Below are positions 1 through 12,573 of a DNA stretch of 64,000 nucleotides, one piece after another (positions within the stretch are counted from its first letter, which is position 1; each line of letters starts with the position of its first letter). Source of the stretch: Schistocerca nitens (Eukaryota; Arthropoda; Insecta; Orthoptera; Acrididae); assembly GCF_023898315.1 (NCBI RefSeq), contig NC_064621.1:534957383-535021382 (forward strand), in the 5' to 3' direction. The notes beneath the pieces were generated by a model. It saw only the letters and a list, made by a program, of their open reading frames with translations, did no database searches and was not told where the DNA came from. A program made the translations under genes and the position numbers.

Positions 1-379
1 ACAATAGTCCACCACAACAAAGTGAGAAACATGATGAACAGTGTGTGGAAGGCGAAAACACAAAGATGTGACTATATGGCTGTGATAAAAGTGGTAGTGC
101 GACCCCCAGACCAGATGTGAGGAAACGCAGATCAACAAATCGTAAGTAATTACTTTTTTTACAAAAAATCGCGAAGTGAACAGTTTAATAATCTAAAAAT
201 AACAAAGCTGTATAGTTATAGATCTCACTGATGATGCCTTAGAACAGGAGAAGGCGAAACGCGTATGGGATAAATAAAGTAACTAGCAGCAGGAAAAGGC
301 AGTTTTATTTACAAAACAAGTATTTACATGCTTGCTGCGGAGGATGGCCACATAAACAAACTTATTAGCCAGACTATAT
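1..379. other. Intergenic/intronic, nothing recognised
   Basis: No coding or structured feature is seen. The stretch around 229-275 carries a 'gatgatgcc...gcgaaacgcgt' motif of the kind found at the ends of repeated elements, but I cannot define an element from it. Confidence 0.4.
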
Positions 380-677
380 TCGTGCCGTAGGTGCAACCAC
401 AACGGAGGGGTATCTGTTGAGAGGCCAGACAAACGTGTGGTTCCTGAAGAGGGGCAGCAGCCTTTTCAGTAGTTGCAAGGGCAACTGTCTGGATGATTGA
501 CTGATCTGACCTTGCAACACTAACCGAAACAGCCTTGCTGTTCTGGTACTGCGAACGGCTGAAAGCAAGGGGAAACTACAGCCGTAATTTTTCCCGAGGG
601 CATGCAGCTTTACTGTAGCATGGAGAGCTGTATGAAACCAGTCTCTGGACTGAAGACTACAACAACAACAACATCAT
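380..677 (+). mobile_element. LINE deletion derivative (5' end joined to 3' end)
   Basis: The first part (about 380-598) matches what I know as the 5' leader of a locust RTE/CFDP2-like LINE. Its last ~60 bases, around 'cgagggcatgcagctttact', recur in front of the larger LINE at 36285-36345. From about 618 the sequence jumps to the extreme 3' end of the same LINE type ('gcatggagagctg', then 'gactgaagactacaacaaca'), ending in an (ACA)n-type tail. The endonuclease and reverse transcriptase are missing, so this is a non-autonomous internal-deletion copy. Family assignment is from memory; the shared 5' segment is visible in this window. Confidence 0.65.
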
Positions 678-1330
678 ATTCATCCAATATTTCCTACTAA
701 GAGCACTTCGCGACTTCCAACAACTATTAAGCATAATTTCAAACATTTTCTAAACTACATCTCGTTTGCACACTTAACATCAAATATGTGAAGTTTTTTT
801 TGTTACGGCGGAAAGTCAGCGGCGGCTGTGAGAAGAGGTTAGCCAATCGCAGGCTGACCGATCTCTTTCCAAGACGACAACGCGACATCAGCGACCACTA
901 GGTGAAGAGGACATAGCGCTTCGCCCGACTGGCGGCAGCCCACTTCGATGGCAGCTTCAGCGTTAGCCATTTCGTTAGCACTCTGTATGTAGGACAGACT
1001 TGTGTTGTCTATTCTGAAGAAGACTATTTTGTATGTCGCCCTTTCCTTGCGACACATATCAAAGTTAAATAATTGCAATTGTCTTTTGTAATAAAGCTCA
1101 TAGATACGAGACGTTTGATTGTCTAGCGAACGAGTATGCAGGATTCCTAGACACAACAACTTTATACATGGGTGTTGTTCTTTAAAGAATGGGGGCTACT
1201 GGTACTCCGTAACTGGTCGTAGTAGCATCTTGCACGAAGTTTCCATTAAATATGCACCACACTTTCTCAGAAAGTTTTCCAATAGCCTTCCCTGAAGCTG
1301 TTTTTACGTGATCGTACCTCCACACTTATA
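678..1330. other. No gene recognised
   Basis: Unique-looking AT-rich sequence. An open frame on the minus strand at 839-1159 has no recognisable domain and is treated as chance. Confidence 0.4.
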
Positions 1331-2710
1331 CACTACTGGCCATTAAAATTGCTACACCAAGAAGAAATGCAGATGATAAACGGGTATTCATTGGCCAAAT
1401 ATATTATACTAGAAGTGACATGTGATTACATTTTCACGCAATTTGGGTGCATATATCCTGAGAAATCAGTACTCAGAACAACCATCTCTGGCCATAATGA
1501 CGGCCTTGATACGCCTGGACATTGAGTCAAACAGAGCTTGGATGGCGTGTACAGGTACAGCTGCCCATGCAGTTAATCAATAGTAGTGACTGGCGTATTG
1601 TGACGAGCCAGTTGCTCGCCCACCATTGAACAGACGTTTTCAATTGGTGACAGATCTAGAGACTGTGCTGGCCAGGGCAGCAGTCGTTCTGTATTCAGAA
1701 AGGCCCGTACAGGACCTGCAACATGCGGTCGTGCGTTATCCTGCTGAAATGTAGGGTTTCGCAGGGATCGAATGAAGGGTAGAGAGACGGGTCGTAACAA
1801 ATCTGAAATGTACGTCCACTGTTCAAAGTGCCGTCAATACGAACAAGAGGTTACGGAGACGTGTAACCAATGGCACTCCATACCATCACGCCGGATGATA
1901 CGCCAGTATGGCGATGATGAATACACGCTTCCAATGTGCGTTCACCGCGATGTCGCCAAACACGGATGCGACCATCATGATGCTGTAAATAGAACCTGGA
2001 TTCATTCAAAAAAATTACGTTTTGGTATTCGTGCACCCAGGTTCGTCGTTGAGTACACCATCGCAGGCGCTCCTGTCTGTGATGCAGCGTCAAGGGTAAC
2101 CGCAGCCATGGTCTCCGAGCCGATAGTCCATGCTGCTGCAAACGTCGTCGAACTGTTCGTGCAGATGGTTGTTGTCTTACAAACGTCCCCATCTGTTGAC
2201 TCAGGGATCGAGACGTGGCTGCATGATCCGTTACAGCCATGCGGATAAGGTGCCTGTCATGTCGACTGCCAGTGATACGAGGCCGTTGGGATCCAGCACG
2301 GCGTTCCGTATTACCCTCCTGAACCCACCGATTCCATATTCTGCTAACAGTCACTGGATCTCGATCAACGCGAGCAGCAATGTCGGTACACGATAAACCG
2401 CAATAGCGATAGGCTACAATTCGACCTTTATCAAAGTCGGAAACGTGATGGTACGCATTTCTTCTCCTTATACGAGGCATCACGACAACGTTTCATCAGG
2501 CAACGACGGTCAACTGCTGTTTGTGTATGATAAATCGGTTGGAAACTTTCCTCATGTCAGCACGTTGTAGGTGTCGCCACCGGCGATAACCTTGTGTGAA
2601 TGCTCTGAAACCTAATCATATGCGTATCACAGCATCTTCTTCCTGTCGGTTAAATTTCTCGTCTGTAGCACGTCATCTTCGTGGTGTAGCAATTTTAATG
2701 GCCAGCAGTG
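1331..2710 (-). mobile_element. Tc1-like element, family 1, copy A
   Basis: The ends are inverted repeats starting 'cactactggccattaaaat' on the left and closing with the complement 'aatggccagcagtg' on the right. The left flank is TA; the right TA has become TC. Three other copies of the family lie at 12574, 22159 and 44382. The transposase is on the minus strand and is broken. Length, about 1.38 kb, is usual for a Tc1-like element. Confidence 0.93.
1466..2480 (-). pseudogene. Tc1-like transposase pseudogene (family 1, copy A)
   Basis: Begins MPRIRRRNAYHHVSDFDKGR, a Tc1-type helix-turn-helix N-terminus, and ends with a GGC-x-Y-like tail. It is in at least two frames: N-terminal two thirds at 1851-2480, C-terminal third at 1573-1800 and beyond. 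The first catalytic Asp, normally in FSDESRF, reads FLNESRF (Asp to Asn). The second Asp (FQQDNARPH) and the Glu (DLSPIEN) survive. A frameshift plus the lost Asp make it inactive. The family function, cut-and-paste DNA transposition in the nucleus at TA targets, is established knowledge. Confidence 0.9.
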
Positions 2711-3350
2711 TCCATTGTGACGTGCTCAATATGTTCAGCACCAGCCCTGTATTCGGAGACTAGTGGGTTGTCTCTGTTTGGTATAACCGTTCTCTTGAAT
2801 TTATCGGTATTTAGACTGCCATTAATTACGCCAAGTGGAAATTCTGTCCAAGTCTTTCTGCAATTCATTGCGATCCCTAACCGGCAGGACGTGACTGCAG
2901 TGCCGTCATTAAACACTCTTATAGCGGTGCTGATACTATCCGACAAATCGTTCATGCGTACTGACAGCTTTAGATGTTCCGTTATCGCAACTCTTATCGA
3001 GTTTCGTGAGTGGCTCGACATTCACATGGCCAGTGATGCATCTGTGGTCTTTGTTTCCTTTAATTTGAGCTTCAAACCTAATGCACGCAAATAAATAGGT
3101 GCAGTAAATTCGGTAAGCATCGAGAATCATTACAGTTGAAAAAACAGACTGCAGGCGTGAAACTGCCAGTGAGCAAAGGGCGATGGGCACGGGAATGTGA
3201 ATTGAATACCAACAGCCACGTGTTTAACCAGTGAAAATAATGCTTTTATGTCCGCCCGAATTGCTTCTAGTCTACCAGGATACAAACATGAAAGCAATTA
3301 TGGTGAGACTCTCTTCAGTGCGGCGCTGCTCACGAAGTTTTAGTATAACA
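2711..3350. other. No gene recognised
   Basis: Long overlapping open frames exist on both strands (for example minus 2695-3021), but none shows a known domain. The stretch may be an unrecognised old repeat. Confidence 0.35.
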
Positions 3351-3540
3351 AAGAGGCGAATGGTTTTCCGTGATTTCCCTAAAACATTTCAGGCAAATGC
3401 CGGGATGGTTCCTTTGAAAGGGCACGGCCGATTTCCTTCCCAATCCTTCCCTAACCCGAGCTTGCGCTCCGTCTCTAATGACCTCGTTGTCGACGGGACG
3501 TTAAACACTAACCACTAACCACCACCACCACCACCACCAC
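3351..3540 (+). mobile_element. SINE-B (tRNA-derived), head-truncated
   Basis: Matches the complete SINE-B at 52986-53222 in reverse orientation. It runs from the 'ccgtgatttccct' body through 'gggacgttaaac' to a (CCA)n tail at 3515-3540. The tRNA-like head with the internal Pol III promoter is absent, so this copy could not be transcribed from its own promoter. Confidence 0.85.
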
Positions 3541-3881
3541 CAGTAAAGGTAAAAGCTTGGCGTTAATCTTAACTTACACACTGAAATTAAAAGTTCACGT
3601 TGGAGCCAGCTGTACGTTGCCTGTACGTGTGGTTTGCGGCAGTGGTCCGTTTGGTGCAACTAGGTCACCATCTCGTTCATTATTCAATGTGCATCGCGCC
3701 AAGACGGCAATAACACAGCAAGAAAGGGCATTTTCCGTTCTCCATTTCAACAGGTGGTATTCAGTTACACCTGTGCGCCCTCGATTTGTCGAGATTGCTG
3801 GACCGCATCTCCTGCAGTTCAAAGCATTCGGCGATGGCACCAACAGCTTCAAGACACGTGTCGCTCATGTGCGGGGAATTA
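3541..3881. other. No gene recognised
   Basis: Open frames on both strands, no domain recognised. Confidence 0.35.
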
Positions 3882-5026
3882 CACAGAGGTGACTAAAGTT
3901 TATGGGATAGCAATATGTGGTTATGCACCTGGCGATGTAGTGTCGCATACACAAAGTATAAAAGGGCAATGCATTGGCGGAGCTGTCATTTGTTCTCAGG
4001 TGATTTGTGTGAAACGGTGTCCGACGGGATTATGGCCACACGAAGGGAATTAGAGACCTTGTACACGGAGTGGAAGTTGGAGCTGCACGCATGGGACGTT
4101 CCATTTAGGCAATAGTTAGGTAATTCAATATTCCGAGACCCACAGCGTCAATAGTGTGTTGAGAATACCAAATTTCAGGCATTAACTCTCACCATGTACA
4201 ACGCAGTGGCCGACGGACTTAACGACCGAGAGCAGCGGCGTTTGCACATAAGCACAGAAATCCATATGGGGCGTACGAGGGATGTATTTGTTAAGACAGT
4301 GTGGCGAAATTTTGCGTTATTGGTCTATGGCAGCAGAAGACCGATGCGGCAGCCTTTGCTAACAACACGATATTGCTCGAAGCATCTCGCCTGAGCACGA
4401 ACGACTCCAGACGACTCGAAAACCACGATTTGGTCAGATGAGTCCCGATTTCAGGTGGTAAAAGCTGATGGTATGGTTCGAGAGTGGCACAGACCTCACG
4501 AAACCATGGACACAATATGCCAACGAGGCATTGTGCAAGCTGGTAGTGCCTCCTTAATAGTGTGTACTATGTTTACACGCAATGGGCTGGATCCTCTGGT
4601 CCAAATTAACTGATCACTTACTGGAAATCGTTATGTTCGGCTATTTGGAAACCACCTGCAGGCCTTCACGGACTTCTTGTTCCAAAATGGCAATGGAATT
4701 TTTATGGATGGCAGTGCGACATGTCACCGGGCCAGAATTATTTGGGATTGGTTCGAGGAACATTGAGGACAATTTGATAGTATGATTTGGTCACACAGAT
4801 CGCCCGACATGAATCCTATCGAACATTTATGGGGCATAATCGAGAGGTCAGTTCATGCACAACATGCTGCAGCGGCATTACTTTTGCAATTATGGACGGC
4901 TATAGAGGGAGCATGGCTCAATATTTCTGCAGAGGCCTCCAACGACTTGTTGACTCCGAGTTGCTGCACTACACTCGGCGAAATGAGGTCCGACACGATA
5001 TTAGGATGACTTTTGTCATCTTAGTG
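3882..5026 (+). mobile_element. Tc1-like element, second type ('aggtgact' ends), decayed
   Basis: The left end reads 'cacagaggtgactaaagt' after a TA. The right end reads 'gacttttgtcatcttagtg', a diverged inverted repeat, with the TA mutated to TG. The interior is a plus-strand Tc1-like transposase with many frameshifts. At about 1.15 kb it is somewhat short, consistent with internal deletions in the N-terminal region. This is a different family from copies A-D. Confidence 0.85.
4032..5010 (+). pseudogene. Tc1-like transposase pseudogene
   Basis: Fragments in different frames line up in the right order. They are MATRREL-type N-terminus (4032), ADGLNDREQRR (near 4206), a DESRFQVVKADG stretch (first Asp region, about 4435), an FMDGSATCHRA stretch in place of FMDDNAPCHRA (about 4702), and SHRSPDMNPIEHLWGIIERS (about 4793, carrying the catalytic Glu). 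The second catalytic Asp region is degraded and several frameshifts and stops intervene. Confidence 0.85.
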
Positions 5027-6059
5027 TGTGTGAGGGGAAATCAACAGGCCGCCATCACGTGCTGCTTCACGCCGCAGAGCGCATTCTGCAGAGTTCGACA
5101 TGTACTCCGCAGAAGTCTACCCGTCCCGCCAGGCGAGGGTAAGTCATTCCTCATGTGTGACTGCGAGTATTTTGCAGCGACTTCAGTGTTTCAAAAGACA
5201 CATTATTCGTTTGCTACAAACCTTTCACAACGATAAAGATCAATGTCCAGTTTTGTGAATTCTGGGTAGGTAGATGCAAGACAACTTCTTCCCATGTTTC
5301 GTGTTCAGGAATGAGGCTTCGTTCCCTTTAAGTGGAAAAGTGAACAACGACATCGTAAGAGCATGGAGCAAACTGTAGCCACATACCATAGCCGAGCACG
5401 AGACAGACTCGCCAGAGCTACGTGTGTTTTGCTCCATACAGTCCAGATAGCTTGCAGATTTGAGCTCCGACAGCATGCCGGAAAATTCATTTGTCAACAG
5501 GACGGAGTACCACCCGGGTGGCAACTGTATATAACAGCATCTCTTAACACTCTGGGTACCAGTGACTTCTGCCTTACTCCGCCATTTTAGCAGCTGCTCT
5601 TGAAGTACCGGTGTCTTTCACGTAAAACCACCGATGCTACGGCAAGCCAGACACAAGTAGTGGTACAATGATGTACTCCTACGAATGTAACGCTTTTTAG
5701 TAGTCAGTTACGGCGTTGAAAGAAACATTCGACGCGGAGATTGTGCTACACGATTGGGCCTTTTTTTATATAATGATCATATAGGAAAGATCACTGACAG
5801 TGAAAGTAAGTATACCTAAAAAGTATTGTAGTGTAAATGTGAGTTTGTACTGCCGTTTCTATGAGCTGTTTCGAAACGAAACCATTGGAACAGTATCTAC
5901 TTCTGATATAAATTTATTAAATTCCAGGTGCATTTATGTTCGTTATTTAGGAAAGACACATTTTCTGGCCATCAGGACTCAGCTCGAAGAGGAACTCGTC
6001 ACCGAAGGCAATCATACTCCAGCCAATGAGATTCCAGGCCGAAGACGTGTGGGATACCA
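5027..6059. other. No gene recognised
   Basis: Only short overlapping open frames without recognisable domains. Confidence 0.35.
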
Positions 6060-6626
6060 ACCTGACTGCCCCCGACAATCAGCAGTGCCGATCTGCGGTC
6101 CCATCCCATTTCATAGCAGCACACCTTTGGTTGTCATCCGCGGCTGCCTTACAGCACAGCAGTACAGCGACGACATTCTACGCCCCGTTTTGCTGCCCTT
6201 CATGGCAAGCCAACATGGGCTTACATTTCACACGGCGGGAGTTTTTACTGCTTGTCTTCGCGCTTGGCAAATCCTGCGTTCCCAATAAGGTCGCCGGCTC
6301 TGTCCCCAGTTGCTAAAGTTTGGACCATTGTGGGAAGGGCCCTCCGACCAGATAGGGATTCTGACGATCCAACGCGCCAGTTGGACAGTATTTGGCACTA
6401 CATCCCACCGTCAATCAATACCAAACCGAATCACTGCTAGCATAACGGTCAGAGGTGGACCAACGCGCTATTCACTATCTCAATTTGTGAACTAGTTTCT
6501 CTTAAACATATCATCCAATTTTTCTGAAATTGTCGTGATTTGTTTGTATGTGTACGTTACATTTACCGATTCCAATCACATTCGGATGATTCCATCGTGG
6601 TGCGTCGCTTTTTTTGTCTTAGAGTG
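6060..6626 (+). mobile_element. Tc1-like element fragment, third type (C-terminal half)
   Basis: The plus strand encodes, across frames, STPLVVIRGCLTAQQYSDDI, then LRPVLLPFMAS, then a degraded QDN region, a TRQLDSIWHYIPPSI-like segment and a terminal TARGGPTRY-like tail (ITVRGGPTRY). This is the usual C-terminal layout of Tc1-like transposases. The 3' flank ends 'gtcttagagtgtac', like a Tc1 right terminus. The N-terminal half and left end are not recognisable. Confidence 0.7.
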
Positions 6627-6921
6627 TACATATGCTGACCAAATATATTCTGGAGCTGGTACGGTAATGTTCCCGCTCGTGATTTTTCTCGATGTTTCAG
6701 TTACTTTCAAGTGCACAGGAAGAAGTTTCCCTTTCTGGCAGGAAATTGTAATTTTTCGTACAAATTAGCACATACCTCACACAGCCAGCTTCACCTTAAG
6801 TACTTTTCGTAATTCATACAGGTACGAAAATACCTATATGAAGTTGGCATGTTCTCATTTTCAAAGAAAGAAGAGGCACCAATAGTTTCCAAAATTGCAA
6901 CGAATGCACCGGATGAAGGTA

Positions 6922-8187
6922 CAAAAGAGCGCTCAAAACGTTTTGCACAGCCGTCTATATTTTTTTATTTTTTGCATGAGGAGAATGAAATTTTCTGTGA
7001 CATGTAGCAGTAAGTTGGTATATAAAGGTATTTTCCTTTATTTACAGGTGAGCCATAATGGACTGTGTAGTAGATGTCAGGTTGCAGCAACGGTCAGTGA
7101 TGGAGTTCCTCTTCGTGATCGGCGAGAGTACACAGTGGATCGCAGCAGTATACAGCAGTGGTTTCAGAGGTTTAAACAAAGTGATTTCTCTCTACTAGAC
7201 AATGCACGATGCAGTAGACCATCGACGGCAGTGAGTGATGTGAATAAGGAGACCGTTGATCAAATCATCCAAAATGACACATGTATGACGACATGACAGC
7301 TTGCTGAAATGACTCGTTTGTCATTGGGTAGAGTGGTATCACTTGTACAGTCACTAGGGTGCAGAAAAGTTTGTGCACGTTGAGTGCCTAGATTATTGAC
7401 AAAAGAAATGGAAACGATGAAGAAGAATGTGTGCGAGGGTCTCATGAAGACCTGCACTGAAGAGTGGAAACAGAGTTTTGACGGCGTCATCACCCAGGAT
7501 GAAACATGGTTGTTTTTGTCCGAACCTGAGAGCAAAACCCAATCCATGGAGTGGCGTCATCCGGGTTCCTCTCGGAAGAAGGAACCAAGACTTTCACAAT
7601 CAGCAGGCCGAAAGCTGATGGCCTCCTCCTTCTGGGATCAGTGTGGTGTCATTTTCATTGACTTTTTCGAACCAGGCTCCACAATTAACCGGGACCGTTA
7701 CTGTTTGTCATTGCACAAGCTGCGACGTGCCATCAAGAACCACAGACCACAGTTTCAGGGTCACCTCATCAGACTATACCATGACAATGCCAAACCCCCA
7801 TACAGCCCTCATGACGCAGGAGAAAATCAGGAAAATGGGTTGGAAAATTGTTCCTCATCCACCTACAGTCTAGACTTGGCTCCGTCTGATTTTTACGTCT
7901 TTGGTCGTCTGAAGGCCCACGTGCGCGGTAAAACATTTGATAGTGAGAAAGACCTTATTTCCTCTCCCAAGCGATGGTGTAAAAGTCAGTCCTCAGAATT
8001 TTACCAAAGTGCATTTACATCATGGAAAGAAAGTTGGGCCAGATGGGTCACAGCTGATGGAGGCTACATTGAGTAGGCTCAATGTATATCTAAGTGTTCC
8101 AAGTATGTTCACAAAAAATATCATTCTCCTCCCGCAAAAAATAAAAGAAGTAGAGACGACTGTGCAAAACTTTTTGAACGCCCTTTG
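6922..8187 (+). mobile_element. mariner-like element with ~80-bp imperfect TIRs
   Basis: The left end at 6922 is 'caaaagagcgctcaaaacg'. The right end reads as the reverse complement 'caaagggcgttcaaaaag', and similarity between the two ends continues inward for about 80 bases (6922-7003 against 8107-8187). TA flanks both ends (6920-6921 and 8188-8189). The transposase is broken. Confidence 0.9.
7058..8076 (+). pseudogene. mariner transposase pseudogene
   Basis: The catalytic signature is still readable: VITQDETWLF (first Asp), YHDNAKPPYS (second Asp), YSLDLAPSDFYVF (third Asp). The last 230 codons form one open frame (7384-8076) ending in GGYIE. The N-terminal region is interrupted by stops and frameshifts near 7190-7385. 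Not functional as it stands. Confidence 0.88.
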
Positions 8188-8337
8188 TATAATGAGCTGC
8201 TGCTTGAATTTATCTGCTAGAATGGTTATCGCAGCCACGACGATACCTTGACGACACGGACATTTCTCGGTGCCTTCGTGAAAGGCAAAGGATATCTTTG
8301 AAACGACCGCCTACAAAGTACCTCTCGTAACATATAC

Positions 8338-9599
8338 TGTATATCTTCGATTAAGTAATGCAACACATTTTTTTCTCGACCAATTTCGGGTCGTACAATG
8401 TAGAATTTCTTGTGCGACATCGTGGAATATTCCAGCTTCAGCCTCTTTAATTTCATGTAGTTCCGATAGGTGGCGTAGCCTTCATAATGGCGTCTGTACC
8501 GGGAGGCGTGCTCCAAGCAGAGCGGTGTCACTGAGCTGCTTTGGACTGAAAATCAGAGCATCGCAGATATTCACAGGCACTCGCAGAATGTCTACGGAGA
8601 CATACCAGAGAACAAAAGCACGATGAGTCGTTGGACGAGGTGTCTGTCATCACTGCAACAAGGTCCCACAAACCTCTCCTATCTCCCGCGTGCCGGCCCG
8701 CACGTGCGGACACTCTCATTCGAGGTGATCGACAGATGACAACCAAACACCTCTCTGCTCAACTGGATGTCTCTGTTGGTAGTGCTGACACACTCGTCCA
8801 CCAGTTTTGAGTACTCAAAGGTGCGTGCCGCTGGATTCCTATTGCCTAACAGAAGACCATAAAGAGCAACGAAGGATCATCTGTGCTTAAGCGTTACGAC
8901 GCTGATAGTGGTAGTTTTTTTTATCGAACATCGTCACAGACGATGAAATGTGAGTTCATCACTTCAAGGCGGAAACAAAACGGCAATCCACGGAGCGGCG
9001 CCACACCACCTCTCCACACCCTCAGCCTGTATGACGATAGGCTTCTGGGAGTCTGAAGGGGTTATTCAGTTTAATGTCCTCCCTCATTGTGCAACGATCA
9101 ACTCTGATAAGTATTGTGCTACCCTCAGGAAACTGAAGAAACGACTTCAGCGTTTTCGTCGCCACAGAAGTGTAAACGAACTTCTCAATGACAATGAAAG
9201 GTCTCAAATAAGGCTACGCATCCGAGAGGTGGCTTCAAAACTTCATTAGACTGCTCTTCCTCATCCACCCTACATCCCAAATATCGCAGCTTTCGGCTTC
9301 CATCTATTTGGTCCAATGGAGGATGCAGTCCGCGGGAAGCAGTACGTGGATGATTGGGAGGTAAGGAGGTTATTCATGCAGCAAAACGTTGGCTCGAACG
9401 TCGACCAGCAGAATGCCACCAATTCGGGATTCAGGTCCTCCCTGTCAGGTGGCGTAAGGCCGTCGTATTGAACGGAATTTTGAGCAAAAATAAGGTTTTG
9501 CAGTACAAAAAAGGTAATAATATGGTATATTGGAGCACTGAAAAAAACCAACCTGCTTTCAGAAAAAAGTGTTGCATTATTTACTGAACGCCCATCGTA
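8338..9599 (+). mobile_element. Heavily decayed mariner-like element
   Basis: The ends share an inverted motif: 'taagtaatgcaacac' on the left (8354-8368) and its complement 'gtgttgcattatttac' on the right (about 9570-9585). Inside, plus-strand scraps resemble mariner transposase, including an FKAETKRQSTE-like segment near 8960, and then C-terminal residues up to 9590. Many stops and frameshifts. The exact left terminus is uncertain. Confidence 0.7.
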
Positions 9600-10289
9600 T
9601 ACAAAGGTGGGTCGTATTCCGGCCGCAGCTTGCTTTCTTGCGAGGCGCTGCCGCTACTGCCAGCATCTAACAGAGAGTCGAGCGCTCACGGAGTATGCCG
9701 CTGAATACCGCCTCCCGGCTCTTAGCTAGTCTCTCGCCGGCCACTGAAGCCTTTAGCTACGCGCCATTGAACACTAGAATCTTGACCTTGCTTTACTACG
9801 TTCGTGATTTGGATAGCTCCCTGGACTGTTGGATACGCTGAAGACGACTTTGCTACACTCTGCACGTTGTTTGGTTACCCATTAGCTACGTGAACTCTGT
9901 CTTAATAGACTCAGGAATCGCTTGTTTGTTCCATAGGTCTTTGCATCTGTGCAACTGACCATAAATTATGTTATGCCTACTGAAGAGCAGGACAGATAAA
10001 GATACATAGAACACTGCGAAAGGTAAATGTAAACTCTGAACCTACAAAAAATACCCCAAGGTTGTGTACACGTACTTCTACGAGAACTACACGAACACTT
10101 GTAAAATCAGATGCCTCTTCTGCGAAGGCGTAAGTTAAATTTTAATCCATGTTTATGGCTTGTAGAAGATATACTCTTGTGAAATAAAATTAATATTTTC
10201 AGCCACCTCCCCCAAGTGTCGTATGTCCGAATCCAACTTCGGTTACAATAAAGCCAGCGCCGACACGTCCGTAGACCACATGTTCCAGT
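9600..10289. other. No gene recognised
   Basis: No recognisable coding sequence. The GC-richer part at 9610-9800 could be an old LTR, but nothing in the sequence proves it. Confidence 0.3.
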
Positions 10290-11990
10290 ACTTTACATCT
10301 ACATCGACTACTGCGCAACTCACACTTAAGCGAGTGACAGAGATCATCGAAACACCTTCAAGTTCTTTCTCTACCATTCCACCTTCTACCAGCGCGCGGT
10401 AAAAACGGAAATTTAAATCTTTCTGTGAGAGCTCTGATTTATTTCATTCCGGTGATCATTTCTCCCCGTGTAGGTGGGCGTCAACAAAACATTTCAGATA
10501 CAAACACACACATTTCGCAATTGTAATAACCGAGCTGCTCTTCTTTGAACACACACTGATTTCTTCCATCGATCCCATCTGCCAAGTATCGCACAGCGCG
10601 CAGCAGTACTCTAGCAGAGGACGGACGAGCGTAGTTTAGGCAGTCTCTACTAAGCCTGTTGCATCTTCCAAGTGTTCCGGCAGTAAAACGCAGTCTTTAG
10701 TTCGCCTTCCCCACATTATCTACGCGATCGTTCAAGTTTAAGTTGTTTGTAACTTTATTGCTTGGTATTTAATGAATTAACAGTGTCTAGATTTGTGTGA
10801 TTTATCGTATAACCGAAATTTAACGGACCTCACATTTTAATTGTTTTAGAGTTAATTGCCACTTGTCGCACAATACAGTCGTCTTGACTAAATCACTTTG
10901 AAATTGGTACTGATCTTTGGCTGTACTAGACAGCAAATACGACAGCATCATCTGGGTACAATCTAAGATGGCTACTCAGGCTGTGTCTTAAATCTTTAAC
11001 TTATTACAAACAGCAGAAGGCCTGTAACACTTCCATGGGGAACGCCAAGTATCGCCTTTGATTTACTAGATGAGTTAACATCTGTTACAACGAACTGTGA
11101 CCTTTCTGAAAGGGAAGTCACGAACCCACTCGCAATATTAGGCCGATACTCCATAGACAAGCAGTTGTATTATAAATCGCTTTCGAGGAATGCAGTCAAA
11201 AGGTTTCTGAAAATCTAGAAATATGGAATCAATCTGAGATTCCCTACCGATAACAGTCATTACTTCGTGTGAATTACGGGCTACTCGTTTTCCACAAGAA
11301 CGATGTCTTCTGAATCAGTGCTGAGTATTTGTGAAAAAAATAGTTTTCTTCAAAATACTTCATAAAATACGAGCACAGTATGCGTTTTAAAAATCAGTGC
11401 AAATCGACGTTAGTGACATGGGTCTATTATTGACAAGATTACTCCTAATTTCTTTCTTCAATGTTGGTGTGATCTGTGCAACTTTCCGGTCTTTAAAAGT
11501 GCCAATCTTTCGTCAAGCTACCAGTTGTGTAAGATACTAAGTATGGGGCTATTCTATCAGCCTACTCTGAAAGGAATCTAACAGGTATACAATTTGGAGC
11601 AGAAGACTTGCCTTTATTAAGTGATTTTGATTCGTTACACCGAGTACATCTACTTCTAAGTTTATACATGTTGGCAGCAGTTCTTGATTCGAATTCTGGA
11701 ATATTTACTACAACTTCTTCGGCGAAGAAATTTCGGTAGACCACATTTAGCAATTCCGGTAACATAACATTAGTGTGGCTATCGTGAACTAAGGGAACTG
11801 ATTGTGCCTTACCACTGCTGTGCTTTACATTCGATCAGAATCAGTCTGGATTTTCTGCCAGATTTATAAACGGAAGCTATTGAAAGTATCTCGCATTGAA
11901 ATCCGTGCTTAATTTCGAGCTTCTGTAAAATTTCTTGGAAATTTTGCGTTCTTTCAAATCTGACGCTTTTTTCGTGGCTTCTGCAACAGT
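10290..11990 (-). mobile_element. Non-LTR retrotransposon (LINE) reverse transcriptase remnant
   Basis: On the minus strand, reverse transcriptase blocks appear in order with frameshifts. They are an NRPMSLTSIC-like block, QHxFRRHRSCGKRV, SIFLDFQKPFDCIPRK, a GVPWKCYRPS stretch standing for GVPQGSVLGP, and HLRLYPDDAVVF at about 10940-10970 (the FADD box altered to YPDD). A degraded C-terminal block with ANRRLRF-like residues follows. This is a jockey/CR1-type domain order. No 5' end or target duplication could be fixed. Confidence 0.8.
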
Positions 11991-12573
11991 GTTCTCACCT
12001 GTTCCGTGCACCATGGGCGATCAGTTCCGCGACTGAGCACAGCAATAATAAATTACCGTACGTCACATGACGTCGGTCCTTGCCCCAGTGGGCCCAGAGG
12101 CTACGAAGCGGCGAACTGCGTGACGGAAGTCCGTGGTGCACAACTTTGTGGAGGACGTGAGCCACGAGGGCGGAACAAGTGGGCAGATTTGAAACGAGCC
12201 GCATGAAAAATTTAGTGTCGCAATTACGGCGGCTCACGAGTTTTTGATGAATAAATTATAGGACGTCGGCAAAGGGATCGTTGTAACAAGCTCCAGTGGC
12301 TGGAAAGCGATGTGGAAAAAAGTGCTTGGGTATGGATGGGCAGCCATGCCGCAGGATGCCCGAAGCTGTTATGAATACAGTCACCAGCACCGGCTCCAGC
12401 TATTAGGTAACGCATCTCAGTCACGCGCCCCTTTTTTACACTCTCAGCAACAATTGTGTTCTATCACGTTCCTCTTTCGCTCCCTCTTCCATCTGTGCTA
12501 GCACGTCCATTGCCGCCATGGTCCACAGTCTAAATGCACTGTACCTGCTAGAAATTTCTCTCTGTTGGATCTA
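11991..12573. other. No gene recognised
   Basis: Nothing recognisable. Open frames on both strands near 12000-12240 have no known domain. Confidence 0.35.

Noticed and set aside
2695..3190. Overlapping frames on both strands without transposon similarity
   Set aside because: No recognisable domain, no splice-site pattern and no codon bias to support a gene.
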